From assembly GCA_005779435.1 (NCBI GenBank), contig SXJH01000104.1, positions 1 to 9,450 on the forward strand: DNA of 9,450 bases, in the 5' to 3' direction. Origin of the DNA: Nitrosomonas sp. (lineage in GTDB: Bacteria; Pseudomonadota; Gammaproteobacteria; Burkholderiales; Nitrosomonadaceae). The notes below the pieces were generated by a model. It was given only the letters and a program-made list of their open reading frames with translations. It had not been told where the DNA came from and searched no databases. Shown one piece after another: positions 1 to 7,664 of the stretch (position 1 is the stretch's first letter; every line of letters starts with the position of its first letter). Both the position numbers and the translations under genes were made by a program.

Positions 1-506
1 AACTTTACGGCGGCATAAACCCTGTTAGGTCCGCCCCAGATTCCGATGATCAAAAACATCGGTATTAACGAAGCTTCCCAGAACACATAGAACAAAATGG
101 CATCCAACGAAGCGAATACGCCGTTCACAATTCCAGACATCACCAGAAATGCGCCCATATATTGGGACACGCGCTCTTTAATGACTTCCCATCCTGCGAC
201 GATAACCAATGGCGTAATAAAACAGTTAAGCAAAATCAATGGCATCGATATGCCATCAACGCCTAAATGATAATTCACATTAAAGCGTTCAAACCAAACA
301 TGGTTCTCAACAAACTGCATTGCACCGGTTGCGGCATCAAAATTCGTACAAAGAGGGATTGCCACCAAAAAACCCAAGATCGATCCAACTAACGCAATCC
401 ACCGCGCAAGCTGTGCATTGAGATCGCTTCCGGTTGCAAATACGGCGATACCAAACAAAATCGGTAGCCAAATAATCAAGCTTAATAATGGGAATTCAAA
501 CGACAT
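1..506 (-). CDS. nuoM: NADH-quinone oxidoreductase subunit M, 5' part only (proton-pumping antiporter-like subunit)
   Basis: This is the N-terminal 168 codons of NuoM; the gene runs off the window at position 1. NuoM is one of the three antiporter-like subunits of the complex I membrane arm and carries one proton channel in the inner membrane. The translation starts MSFEFPLLSLIIWLPILFG and contains the family segment YHLGVDGISMPLILL (residues 79-93). It also contains FYVFWEASLIPMFLIIGIWG (139-158), in which E144 matches the essential channel glutamate of the E. coli subunit. About five hydrophobic membrane segments are visible, roughly at residues 7-25, 36-52, 88-105, 116-134 and 136-155. The ATG at 506 is preceded by a weak GGAA five bases upstream. 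The gene follows nuoL after a 93-base gap, the largest in the window. Identity is very secure. Full length and C-terminal residues cannot be judged here. Confidence 0.97.
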   Translation of the reverse strand, partial: MSFEFPLLSLIIWLPILFGIAVFATGSDLNAQLARWIALVGSILGFLVAIPLCTNFDAATGAMQFVENHVWFERFNVNYHLGVDGISMPLILLNCFITPLVIVAGWEVIKERVSQYMGAFLVMSGIVNGVFASLDAILFYVFWEASLIPMFLIIGIWGGPNRVYAAVK

Positions 507-599
507 GCTTATTCCGTTTTATTTGTTAGTACTTGTTGTTCTAAGTATTGAGTTCATCGAAACCCGCATATAGCACGTCCATAGCCTTTTTACCGAAAA

Positions 600-2540
600 T
601 CAAAAGAGCCATAGCGTCAAGATAACGAATATGCCGACAATCATGGTAAATGCGTAATGATAAATATAGCCTGTTTGATAACGACGTACGATCGAGGCCG
701 TGAATGCAACGACACGGGCTGCTCCGTTGACAAAGAAACCGTCAATCACTTTTACATCGCCGAATTTCCATAATGCCGTGCCTAAAGTACGCGTGCCTCC
801 CGCAAATAACCATGAATACAATTCGTCAATGTAATATTTGCGATCCAGTATGTTATAAACCACGGTGAAATTACTTTTTATTTTTGCCGGAATGTCGGTT
901 CTGACCGTATATAAATACCAAGCGGTAAAAATACCGGCCGTCGACAACCAAAATGGCGCAGTAGTAAGCGCATGCAGCATCATGCCGCCAATACCGGTAA
1001 ATTCAGCGCCTAATTTTTCGATTGCATCGTGTTGCGGCAGCACTTGTATCGCAGCGTTAAAGTAATCGCCGAAAACCATCGGTCCGATAAACCATCCGGC
1101 GGCAATCGTTGGGATCGCCAGAATCATCAGCGGCACGGTCACAACCCAAGGCGATTCATGCAAGTGCTCTTCGGTATGATGATCCATGCGCGGCTTCCCG
1201 TGGAATGTCATAAATATCAACCGGAAAGTATATAAAGCCGTCACGAATACCGTTGTCAGAACACAGAAATAAGCAAAACCGGCACCGGGTATATTGGCAA
1301 AATTCACTGCTTCAATAATGGCGTCTTTAGAGAAAAATCCCGAAAAGCCGGGTACGCCGGCGCTGGCTAATGCCGCAATGAACATCGTCCCGTAAGTAAT
1401 CGGCATGTAACGCTTAAGGCCGCCCATTTTCTGCATATTCTGTTCATGATGCATCGCAATAATGACCGAGCCTGCACCCAAAAAGAGTACGGCTTTAAAA
1501 AATGCATGCGTCATTAGATGGAAAATCGCTGCGGAATATGCCGATGCGCCCAATGCGACGGTCATATACCCCAATTGCGACAATGTGGAATAAGCGACAA
1601 CGCGTTTGATATCGTTTTGTACTACTGCCACCAGTGCCATAAACAACGTTGTAATTCCACCGATGACCAAGATTGTCGATAGCGCCGCATCGGATAACTC
1701 AAATAGCGGCGACATACGCGCCACCATAAAAATACCGGCGGTCACCATCGTAGCCGCGTGAATCAATGCGGAAATCGGCGTAGGGCCTTCCATTGAATCG
1801 GGCAACCACACATGTAACGGAAATTGCGCGGATTTTCCCATGGCCCCGATAAATAACAGAATGCAAATCAGGGTAATCACCAGCCACGGAATACCCGGTA
1901 TCAGCTCTATTTTTTCCTCAGCGATGCCAGGCGCTTGCGCAAAGACGGATGCATAATCAAGCGTACCGAAATACATCAGCACCAAGGCAATACCGAGTAA
2001 AAATCCAAAATCGCCGACACGGTTAACCAAAAACGCCTTCATATTGGCATAAATAGCGGTAGGGCGCGTATACCAAAAACCGATCAACAAATACGAAACC
2101 AAACCAACCGCTTCCCAGCCAAAAAACAATTGCAGGAAATTATTGGACATAACCAGCATCATCATCGAAAAAGTAAACAATGAAATATAGCTGAAGAAGC
2201 GTTGATATCCGGGGTCATCGTGCATATAGCCAATGGTATAAATATGCACCATCAGCGAAACCAGGCTAACGACAACCATCATGGTCGCGGATAATTGATC
2301 GATCAGAAAACCGATTTCGAATCGCGTATCGCCCGTCACCAGCCACGTATAAACACTGCCGTTATAGGTATTGCCTTCCAATACATCGAGAAAAATAACG
2401 ATGGAGGCCAATAAGGAAACAAACACCAATCCGATGGTCACCCGGTGGCTCCATTCGCGTCCGATAAAACGTCCGCACAAGCCTGCGATCAATGAACCAA
2501 TCAGCGGCGCCAACGGTACCAGTAAATAAAGTTTTTGCAT
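600..2540 (-). CDS. nuoL: NADH-quinone oxidoreductase subunit L (distal proton-pumping antiporter-like subunit)
   Basis: NuoL is the most distal membrane-arm subunit of complex I, and its lateral helix runs along the other pump subunits. The 646-residue product has the normal family length. Key residues are in place: E143 in FFGWEAVG, D177 in NRVGDFGF, K236 in GAMGKSAQFPLHVWLPDSME, K349 in THAFFKA and K405 in SGFFSKDAI. These correspond to the charged axis residues that carry protons in this family. The C-terminal part (about 535-646) contains NILDRKYYIDELY and ends in a last membrane segment, as expected for the lateral helix and its anchor. I chose the ATG at 2540 (MQKLYLLVPLAPLIGS), which matches the usual start. 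An in-frame TTG at 2549 would add three residues. Neither start has a convincing Shine-Dalgarno sequence, so translation may depend on nuoK upstream. The gap to nuoK is 48 bases. Confidence 0.97.
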   Translation of the reverse strand: MQKLYLLVPLAPLIGSLIAGLCGRFIGREWSHRVTIGLVFVSLLASIVIFLDVLEGNTYNGSVYTWLVTGDTRFEIGFLIDQLSATMMVVVSLVSLMVHIYTIGYMHDDPGYQRFFSYISLFTFSMMMLVMSNNFLQLFFGWEAVGLVSYLLIGFWYTRPTAIYANMKAFLVNRVGDFGFLLGIALVLMYFGTLDYASVFAQAPGIAEEKIELIPGIPWLVITLICILLFIGAMGKSAQFPLHVWLPDSMEGPTPISALIHAATMVTAGIFMVARMSPLFELSDAALSTILVIGGITTLFMALVAVVQNDIKRVVAYSTLSQLGYMTVALGASAYSAAIFHLMTHAFFKAVLFLGAGSVIIAMHHEQNMQKMGGLKRYMPITYGTMFIAALASAGVPGFSGFFSKDAIIEAVNFANIPGAGFAYFCVLTTVFVTALYTFRLIFMTFHGKPRMDHHTEEHLHESPWVVTVPLMILAIPTIAAGWFIGPMVFGDYFNAAIQVLPQHDAIEKLGAEFTGIGGMMLHALTTAPFWLSTAGIFTAWYLYTVRTDIPAKIKSNFTVVYNILDRKYYIDELYSWLFAGGTRTLGTALWKFGDVKVIDGFFVNGAARVVAFTASIVRRYQTGYIYHYAFTMIVGIFVILTLWLF

Positions 2541-2554
2541 CTCGATCAATGAGT

Positions 2555-2570
2555 TATTGTTAAAACAATA
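2555..2570. repeat. Short AT-rich inverted repeat between nuoK and nuoL
   Basis: TATTGTTAAAACAATA has perfect 7-base arms around a 2-base centre. It lies in the 48-base spacer, 15 bases before the nuoL ATG. As RNA it could form only a weak 6-bp, AT-rich hairpin with a 4-base loop. No run of T follows it on the minus strand, so it does not resemble an intrinsic terminator. A role in spacing, translation or mRNA processing is possible but unproven, and the repeat could be chance in an AT-rich spacer. Confidence 0.4.
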
Positions 2571-2588
2571 GTAAGTTATCTAATGGAA

Positions 2589-2894
2589 CTAACCCTGCAG
2601 TTTATCCAGATCGTCGACATTAATCGTGCGCATATTGCGGAACAATACGACAAGAATAGCGAGGCCAATGGCTGATTCCGCTGCTGCAACCGTCAAAATG
2701 AAGAACACAAAAATTTGACCGGAAATATCCTGCAAATAGTGAGAGAAAGCGACAAAATTCATATTGACAGCTAACAACATCAATTCGATCGACATCAGTA
2801 AAATGATGACATTCTTCCTGTTCAGAAAAATACCGACTACGCCGATTGCAAACAAAATGGCGCCGAGCACTAAATAATGTGATAACGATATCAA
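2589..2894 (-). CDS. nuoK: NADH-quinone oxidoreductase subunit K (small membrane subunit)
   Basis: NuoK is a three-helix membrane subunit, a relative of MrpC, that helps form a proton channel between NuoJ and NuoN. The 101-residue product is the normal length. It shows three hydrophobic segments (about 4-24, 29-50 and 60-86). Both membrane glutamates needed for pumping in E. coli (E36 and E72 there) are present, as E37 in LLMSIELML and E73 in VAAAESAIG. The end, RTINVDDLDKLQG, is typical of betaproteobacterial NuoK. The start codon is TTG: no ATG occurs before codon 34, the TTG gives the expected N-terminus (MISLSHYLVLGAILF), and an AGAGG lies nine bases upstream. It sits 59 bases after nuoJ and 48 bases before nuoL. 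Confidence 0.97.
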   Translation of the reverse strand: MISLSHYLVLGAILFAIGVVGIFLNRKNVIILLMSIELMLLAVNMNFVAFSHYLQDISGQIFVFFILTVAAAESAIGLAILVVLFRNMRTINVDDLDKLQG

Positions 2895-2903
2895 AACTAA
2901 CTA

Positions 2904-2908
2904 CCTCT
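2904..2908 (-). promoter_or_regulatory. Ribosome binding site of nuoK supporting its TTG start
   Basis: On the minus strand, AGAGG follows a run of eight A and lies nine bases before the TTG at 2894. It is one of the clearer Shine-Dalgarno sites in the window and fixes the non-ATG start of nuoK. Confidence 0.7.
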
Positions 2909-2953
2909 TTTTTTTATATAGCACCTAAATATATAAAGCATGAAGTATCGATG

Positions 2954-3559
2954 TTACTCTTTCTTTTCCGCTTGCATCGAAACCATGCGTAACCGGTCTT
3001 CTTTTTTCACTTGCACTTGTTTTGCCGGATCGGTCGATTTTTTGTCTTCGCGATGTCGCAGTGTCAATGCAATGGCAGCAACCATCGCAACCAAAAGCAG
3101 CACGGCAGCCAATTCGAAAGCATACACATATTCTGTGTAAATCAAGCGCCCTAATTCGCGCGTATTGCTGTAATCCGCTTCATGCGGTCTTGGTATAGGC
3201 ATTTCCTCGAGTCCGAAATACTTGCCCATTAATACCATCGAAATTTCCACAACCATTACCAACGCAATCAATGCGCCGAAAGGAAACCATTTCCAGAATC
3301 CTTCGCGCAATCGATCCAAATTGATATCCAGCATCATGACAACAAATAAGAACAGCACCATGACCGCCCCCACATAAACCAGCACCAAAGCAATCGCCAG
3401 GAATTCGGCCTCGAGCAATAACCACAGACCTGCGCAAGTAACGAACGATAGCACCAATAACAATGCCGAATTAACCGGATTGCGCACTGTAATCACGCCC
3501 AGTGCGGATGCGATTAAGATAGCCGAGAAAGTGTAAAATATAATGTCTTGAAAACTCAT
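2954..3559 (-). CDS. nuoJ: NADH-quinone oxidoreductase subunit J (membrane subunit)
   Basis: NuoJ is a five-helix membrane subunit next to NuoK and NuoA. Its third helix contains the pi-bulge thought to switch during the coupling of quinone reduction to proton pumping. The 201-residue product shows hydrophobic segments at about 5-23, 29-48, 54-77, 92-112 and 145-167. The hallmark third helix reads ALVLVYVGAVMVLFLFVVMM (57-76), preceded by acidic residues E50 and E52. The last 33 residues form a charged, hydrophilic tail containing DPAKQVQVKKEDRLR, which I recognise from betaproteobacterial NuoJ. The ATG at 3559 gives the family N-terminus; only a weak GGT lies upstream. The gap to nuoI is 19 bases. 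Nothing appears truncated. Confidence 0.96.
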   Translation of the reverse strand: MSFQDIIFYTFSAILIASALGVITVRNPVNSALLLVLSFVTCAGLWLLLEAEFLAIALVLVYVGAVMVLFLFVVMMLDINLDRLREGFWKWFPFGALIALVMVVEISMVLMGKYFGLEEMPIPRPHEADYSNTRELGRLIYTEYVYAFELAAVLLLVAMVAAIALTLRHREDKKSTDPAKQVQVKKEDRLRMVSMQAEKKE

Positions 3560-3578
3560 GTGTATTTACCGGCGAAAT

Positions 3579-4067
3579 TCAACGATAACGCGCATCGGCT
3601 TCCCTGTCCTTCGCTATTTGTTCTTCGTAGCGATCGCCTATAGCCAATAACATTTCTTTGGTATAAATCAAATCGCCCCTTTTCTCACCGTGATATTCCA
3701 ATACGCGAGTCTCAACGATTGAATCGACCGGACAGGATTCTTCGCAGAAACCGCAAAAAATACATTTGCTTAAATCAATATCATAACGCGTCGTCCGGCG
3801 TGTTCCGTCCGCGCGTTGCTCTGAATCGATGGTAATTGCCATCGCGGGACATACAGCTTCGCACAGTTTACATGCAATGCAACGCTCTTCTCCGTTCGGA
3901 TAGCGGCGCAAAGCGTGAAGCCCTCGGAAACGCGGTGATTGCGGTGTCTTTTCTTCCGGAAAATGAACCGTAATCTTCGGCTTAAACAGATACCGTCCGG
4001 TTACTGCCATTCCTTTTAGTAACTCAAATAACAAAAAGGTACTAAAAAACTTTTTTATGCGATCCAT
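3579..4067 (-). CDS. nuoI: NADH-quinone oxidoreductase subunit I (two [4Fe-4S] clusters, N6a and N6b)
   Basis: NuoI is the 8Fe ferredoxin-like subunit that passes electrons from NuoG through N6a and N6b to N2 next to the quinone site. The 162-residue product has two classic CxxCxxCxxxCP motifs: C63, C66, C69 and C73 (CIACKLCEAVCP), and C102, C105, C108 and C112 (CIFCGFCEESCP). As in other 8Fe ferredoxins, the last cysteine of each motif is expected to bind the opposite cluster. The N-terminal 30 residues form an amphipathic stretch (FFSTFLLFELLKGMAVTGRY) that lies on the membrane surface in known structures. FRGLHALRRYPNGEERC (47-63) is a conserved family segment. The ATG at 4067 has AGAGA seven bases upstream. 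The gap to nuoH is 14 bases. Confidence 0.98.
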   Translation of the reverse strand: MDRIKKFFSTFLLFELLKGMAVTGRYLFKPKITVHFPEEKTPQSPRFRGLHALRRYPNGEERCIACKLCEAVCPAMAITIDSEQRADGTRRTTRYDIDLSKCIFCGFCEESCPVDSIVETRVLEYHGEKRGDLIYTKEMLLAIGDRYEEQIAKDREADARYR

Positions 4068-4081
4068 TTTATTATCTCTAT

Positions 4082-5179
4082 TTAGAACCAGATACTTAAC
4101 GGAAATGTGTTACGAATCGATTCCGGTAATTGCATGATTGCGCCTAACAATACTATCCAAATTAATGTGATTGGAATAAATACCTTCCAGCCTAATCGCA
4201 TAATTTGATCGTATCGATAACGCGGGAAAGTTGCGCGAAACCATAAGAATAAAAATAAGATAAATGCAATCTTCAGCAATAACCAAACGAACCCCGGAAT
4301 CATTGTGAACGGCGCCATATCGATCGGCGGCAGCCATCCCCCCAGAAACATGATGGAAGTTAAAGTCGCGACCAAAATCATGTTGGAATATTCTGCCAGG
4401 AAGAAAACCGTAAACGCCATCCCGGAATAGTCAACATGGAAGCCCGCGACAATTTCCGATTCGCCTTCGGCAACGTCAAACGGCGCGCGATTTGTTTCAG
4501 CCACACCTGAAATCAAATACACCAGAAACATCGGAAACAACGGAATAAGATACCAATTCAGAAAACTGCCGCCTTGTTGTCCGTTAACAATATCGCCCAA
4601 ATTCAAACTTTGCGACATCATCAATACACAAACCAGCGCAAATCCCATCGCCAATTCATATGATACGACTTGCGCTGCGGAACGCATCGCCCCCAAGAAC
4701 GCATACTTTGAATTCGAAGCCCATCCGGCAATAATAATGCCGTAAATTCCCATCGAAGTCATTGCCAGAATGTACAGCAAACCCGCATTAATATCGGCCA
4801 AAACCAATTCAGGAGAAAAGGGGATAACCGCCCATGCCGCCAGTGCAGGCATGATCGCCAATACCGGTGCCAGTACAAACAAGAACTTGTTGGCGCCGGT
4901 AGGAATGACGATTTCCTTCATAATGGCTTTTACCGCATCCGCAATGGGTTGCCCCCATCCTCGCAGCCACGGAATGCCGAAGAAGGTTACTCGATTCGGT
5001 CCGACGCGGATTTGCATATAAGCGATGATTTTGCGCTCCGCAAAAGTCAAATAAGCGACGCCCAGCAGTAATGGAATAACGATGGCGAAAATGAACGTCA
5101 TATTGGATGCGAATGCATATAACATTGCGCCCCACTCCGCTCCAAATAGCGTGATAAATTGTTGTTGAAAATACTCCAT
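4082..5179 (-). CDS. nuoH: NADH-quinone oxidoreductase subunit H (quinone-chamber membrane subunit)
   Basis: NuoH joins the peripheral arm to the membrane arm and lines the ubiquinone chamber. The 365-residue product is hydrophobic and shows conserved blocks. These are AERKIIAYMQIRVGPNR (47-63), ETNRAPFDVAEGESEIVAGF (228-247), followed by HVDYSGM (248-254) with FFLAEY just after, and WFRATFPRYRYDQIM (313-327). The acidic cluster in the second block lies in the loop facing the quinone pocket. I chose the ATG at 5179 over an in-frame TTG one codon earlier, because a GGAG sits seven bases before the ATG and MEYFQQQF fits the family. The gene starts 22 bases after nuoG ends and stops 14 bases before nuoI. 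No residue looks out of place. Confidence 0.98.
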   Translation of the reverse strand: MEYFQQQFITLFGAEWGAMLYAFASNMTFIFAIVIPLLLGVAYLTFAERKIIAYMQIRVGPNRVTFFGIPWLRGWGQPIADAVKAIMKEIVIPTGANKFLFVLAPVLAIMPALAAWAVIPFSPELVLADINAGLLYILAMTSMGIYGIIIAGWASNSKYAFLGAMRSAAQVVSYELAMGFALVCVLMMSQSLNLGDIVNGQQGGSFLNWYLIPLFPMFLVYLISGVAETNRAPFDVAEGESEIVAGFHVDYSGMAFTVFFLAEYSNMILVATLTSIMFLGGWLPPIDMAPFTMIPGFVWLLLKIAFILFLFLWFRATFPRYRYDQIMRLGWKVFIPITLIWIVLLGAIMQLPESIRNTFPLSIWF

Positions 5180-5186
5180 CAATTAA

Positions 5187-5190
5187 CTCC
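5187..5190 (-). promoter_or_regulatory. Ribosome binding site of nuoH
   Basis: GGAG on the minus strand, seven bases before the ATG at 5179, within the 22-base nuoG-nuoH spacer. The spacing favours the ATG over the adjoining TTG at 5182. Confidence 0.7.
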
Positions 5191-5201
5191 AACCAGCTTC
5201 A

Positions 5202-7613
5202 TTACAGTTTTTCCACAGCGATCTCGCCAAACATTGCCCCTAAACCGATTGTTTTAGGATGCGCGCTTGCAATACGTACACAATTGGCCGGCAAATTATC
5301 GTCTTGTGCCGCCTCCAATTGGACTTCGCCATTGCCCTGCTTGATTCTTACCCGTTCGCCGACAGCGATTCCCAAATTTTCCAACAATGCGGAATTCATC
5401 CAAGCCTTCGGTGGCATTGCATCGTGCGTCGCTTGCAGCGATTCGGCTCGCCGAACAATCGGGTCTGCCTGATAGATAGGAACTTCCCCGATCCGCTGCA
5501 TGCCTTTTTGCTCGGTTATGCTGACGGAAGAATCAATGACCATGAAACCGTTATCCAGGAACTGCTTGATTCCCGCATCATCCGAAAAAATCTCTGCGCG
5601 CACTTGTTCCGGCGTTTCATAATCGAATTTTTCCAAACCAAGCAGATTAGCCAACACCCGCAATACCTTCCATGCAGGTCTAGCATCGCCTAACGGCGAC
5701 ACTACCCCGTTAAAGCTTTGCACCGTACCCTCGGTACTGACATACGTGCCGGATGTCTCCGTAAAAGGAGCAATCGGCAGCAACACATGAGCATATTGGC
5801 GGGCGTTGCCTTTATACGCGCTGAGCGACACTACAAATTCGCCAGATGACAATGTTTTCAACGCTTGTTGCGGATTATAGCTATCAAATTCAGGCTCTGT
5901 ATTCAGCAAAATAAAAGCATTGCATTTTTCGTCGCCTGAATCGCCGTTAAATCCGAGCATCTGTGCAGCATTTAACCCGGACTGCTTCTCCCCCGCTTTC
6001 GCAGAAGTCGCCGATACTTCGACTTCCGGTATTGCACCTGCCAAATAAGCGCCTACGCTATTTGCCGCTTCACCCAGAACGCCGTAGCTTGCTCCGGCAA
6101 TTTGCGCAATCAATCCGGCAAGTAAATTAATCCTGGAATAATCGGGATGATGCTGCGCCAGATTACCCAGATAAATCGCAGCCGGTTGATTTTCGGTCAA
6201 ACTCACGGCAATGGCCATTCCATTCGCCGTATTCGAAACTTTTAGCGAATTGACCAGTTGCGTTATTTCAGGATTCTGACTCAATCCCTTAATTTCAACG
6301 ATTGCTTTAAGTATTTCCGCTAACACCGTAGCCATCGCATCGGGCGCAACGATCGCCTTATAGGCAACTTTGGTTAATAAATCGTCATCGACCGGATTGA
6401 TGATATTTAATTTCAAGCCATCCTTGACAGCCTGGCGCAACCGCTGGGCAATCAATGGATGATCTTTGCGCAAAGTGCTGCCGACGACGAGCACAAATTT
6501 CAATTGCGACATTTCAGCGATACTGGTTCCCAACCAAGGAATGCCTTTTAATTGCGTATCCGCACGGAAATCGGATTGGCGCAGACGATGATCGACATTG
6601 CCGCTCCCCATGCTGCGCAACAACTTCTGCAATAAATACAACTCTTCAGTGGTGCTATGCGCCGATCCAAGAGCGGCTATGCTTTTCGCACCATATTTTT
6701 GCTTAATCGATTGCAATGCACTGGCTGTATACTCAAGCGCTTCCTGCCATTCGCATTCGATCCACTCGCCATCGCGCTTGATCATCGGACGCGTCAATCG
6801 ATCTTCGGAATTTAATCCTTCATACGAGAATCGATCCTTGTCCGATAGCCAGCACTCGTTGATGGCTTCATTTTCGCGCGGCAAAACGCGCATGACTCGA
6901 TTTTGTTTGATTTGCACGACTAAATTGGAACCGAGTCCGCAATGCGGACTGATGGATTTTCTACGCGACAATTCCCATGTACGCGCTGAATAACGAAAAG
7001 GCTTACTAACCAATGCGCCCACAGGGCAAAGATCAATAACATTGCCCGATAATTCGGAATCAACAGTCTTGCCGACAAACGACAAAATTTCGGAGTGCTC
7101 TCCGCGACCGGCCATCCCAAGTTCCATGATACCGGCAATTTCCTGGCCGAAACGAACACAACGCGTGCAGTGAATGCACCGCGTCATATCCGTCGATATC
7201 AGCGGCCCTAAATTCTTATTGACGACGACACGCTTCGCTTCCATATAACGCGAACCGCTTGAACCATACCCAACGGCAAGATCCTGCAATTGGCATTCGC
7301 CGCCTTGATCGCAAATCGGACAATCCAGCGGATGGTTAATCAGCAAAAACTCCATTACCCCTTTCTGTGCCGTTACCGCCTGCTGGGAATGCGTGTAAAC
7401 CTTCATTCCGTCCATGACCGGAGTTGCACAAGCCGGTAACGGCTTAGGCGCTTTTTCCACTTGCACCAAACACATGCGGCAGTTGGCGGCAATCGATAAT
7501 TTTTTGTGATAGCAAAAATGAGGAATATAAACACCAATCTGCTTAGCGCCATCCATGATGGTGCTCCCTTTGGGAACAGATACTTGCTTACCGTCGATTT
7601 CTATATTGACCAT
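5202..7613 (-). CDS. nuoG: NADH-quinone oxidoreductase subunit G (iron-sulfur subunit with molybdopterin-oxidoreductase-like body)
   Basis: NuoG is the largest peripheral subunit and carries electrons from NuoF towards NuoI. The 803-residue product begins with a 2Fe-2S ferredoxin domain whose N1b ligands are C34, C45, C48 and C62. Next come the His-ligated N5 site (H94, C98, C101, C107 in NHPLDCPICDQGGEC) and N4 (C146, C149, C152 and C196, the last in DLCPVGAL). The optional N7 site is degraded: the aligned positions appear to be S222, C225, S229 and S257, so one of four cysteines remains. Residues from about 275 resemble a molybdopterin oxidoreductase; in this family that domain is structural and binds no molybdenum. 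A conserved block near 619-660 includes ETSGTYVSTEGTVQSFNG, followed by a C-terminal beta domain. The ATG at 7613 gives the standard start (MVNIEIDGKQVSVP), with no clear Shine-Dalgarno site in the 51-base gap after nuoF. Confidence 0.98.
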   Translation of the reverse strand: MVNIEIDGKQVSVPKGSTIMDGAKQIGVYIPHFCYHKKLSIAANCRMCLVQVEKAPKPLPACATPVMDGMKVYTHSQQAVTAQKGVMEFLLINHPLDCPICDQGGECQLQDLAVGYGSSGSRYMEAKRVVVNKNLGPLISTDMTRCIHCTRCVRFGQEIAGIMELGMAGRGEHSEILSFVGKTVDSELSGNVIDLCPVGALVSKPFRYSARTWELSRRKSISPHCGLGSNLVVQIKQNRVMRVLPRENEAINECWLSDKDRFSYEGLNSEDRLTRPMIKRDGEWIECEWQEALEYTASALQSIKQKYGAKSIAALGSAHSTTEELYLLQKLLRSMGSGNVDHRLRQSDFRADTQLKGIPWLGTSIAEMSQLKFVLVVGSTLRKDHPLIAQRLRQAVKDGLKLNIINPVDDDLLTKVAYKAIVAPDAMATVLAEILKAIVEIKGLSQNPEITQLVNSLKVSNTANGMAIAVSLTENQPAAIYLGNLAQHHPDYSRINLLAGLIAQIAGASYGVLGEAANSVGAYLAGAIPEVEVSATSAKAGEKQSGLNAAQMLGFNGDSGDEKCNAFILLNTEPEFDSYNPQQALKTLSSGEFVVSLSAYKGNARQYAHVLLPIAPFTETSGTYVSTEGTVQSFNGVVSPLGDARPAWKVLRVLANLLGLEKFDYETPEQVRAEIFSDDAGIKQFLDNGFMVIDSSVSITEQKGMQRIGEVPIYQADPIVRRAESLQATHDAMPPKAWMNSALLENLGIAVGERVRIKQGNGEVQLEAAQDDNLPANCVRIASAHPKTIGLGAMFGEIAVEKL

Positions 7614-7664
7614 CGTTAGGCTTATTTACTAATTTTTAATGAATATGTTCTGTTAGTCGATTCG

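Noticed and set aside
2906..2916. Run of eight T on the plus strand between nuoJ and nuoK as a possible terminator
   Set aside because: All genes run on the minus strand, where this is a run of A next to the nuoK ribosome binding site. No GC-rich stem precedes it in either direction.
5259..5693. Plus-strand open frame of 144 codons opposite nuoG
   Set aside because: It lies entirely antisense to well-conserved nuoG sequence, its translation resembles no family I know, and it has no clear ribosome binding site. It is a shadow frame.
6598..6993. Plus-strand open frame of 131 codons opposite nuoG
   Set aside because: Fully antisense to the N7-region and catalytic-like body of NuoG, with low-complexity composition and no recognisable domain.
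5202..7613. NuoG read as a molybdenum-dependent formate dehydrogenase or similar oxidoreductase
   Set aside because: The N-terminal N1b, N5 and N4 motifs and the position between nuoF and nuoH identify NuoG, whose molybdopterin-like domain is structural in this family.
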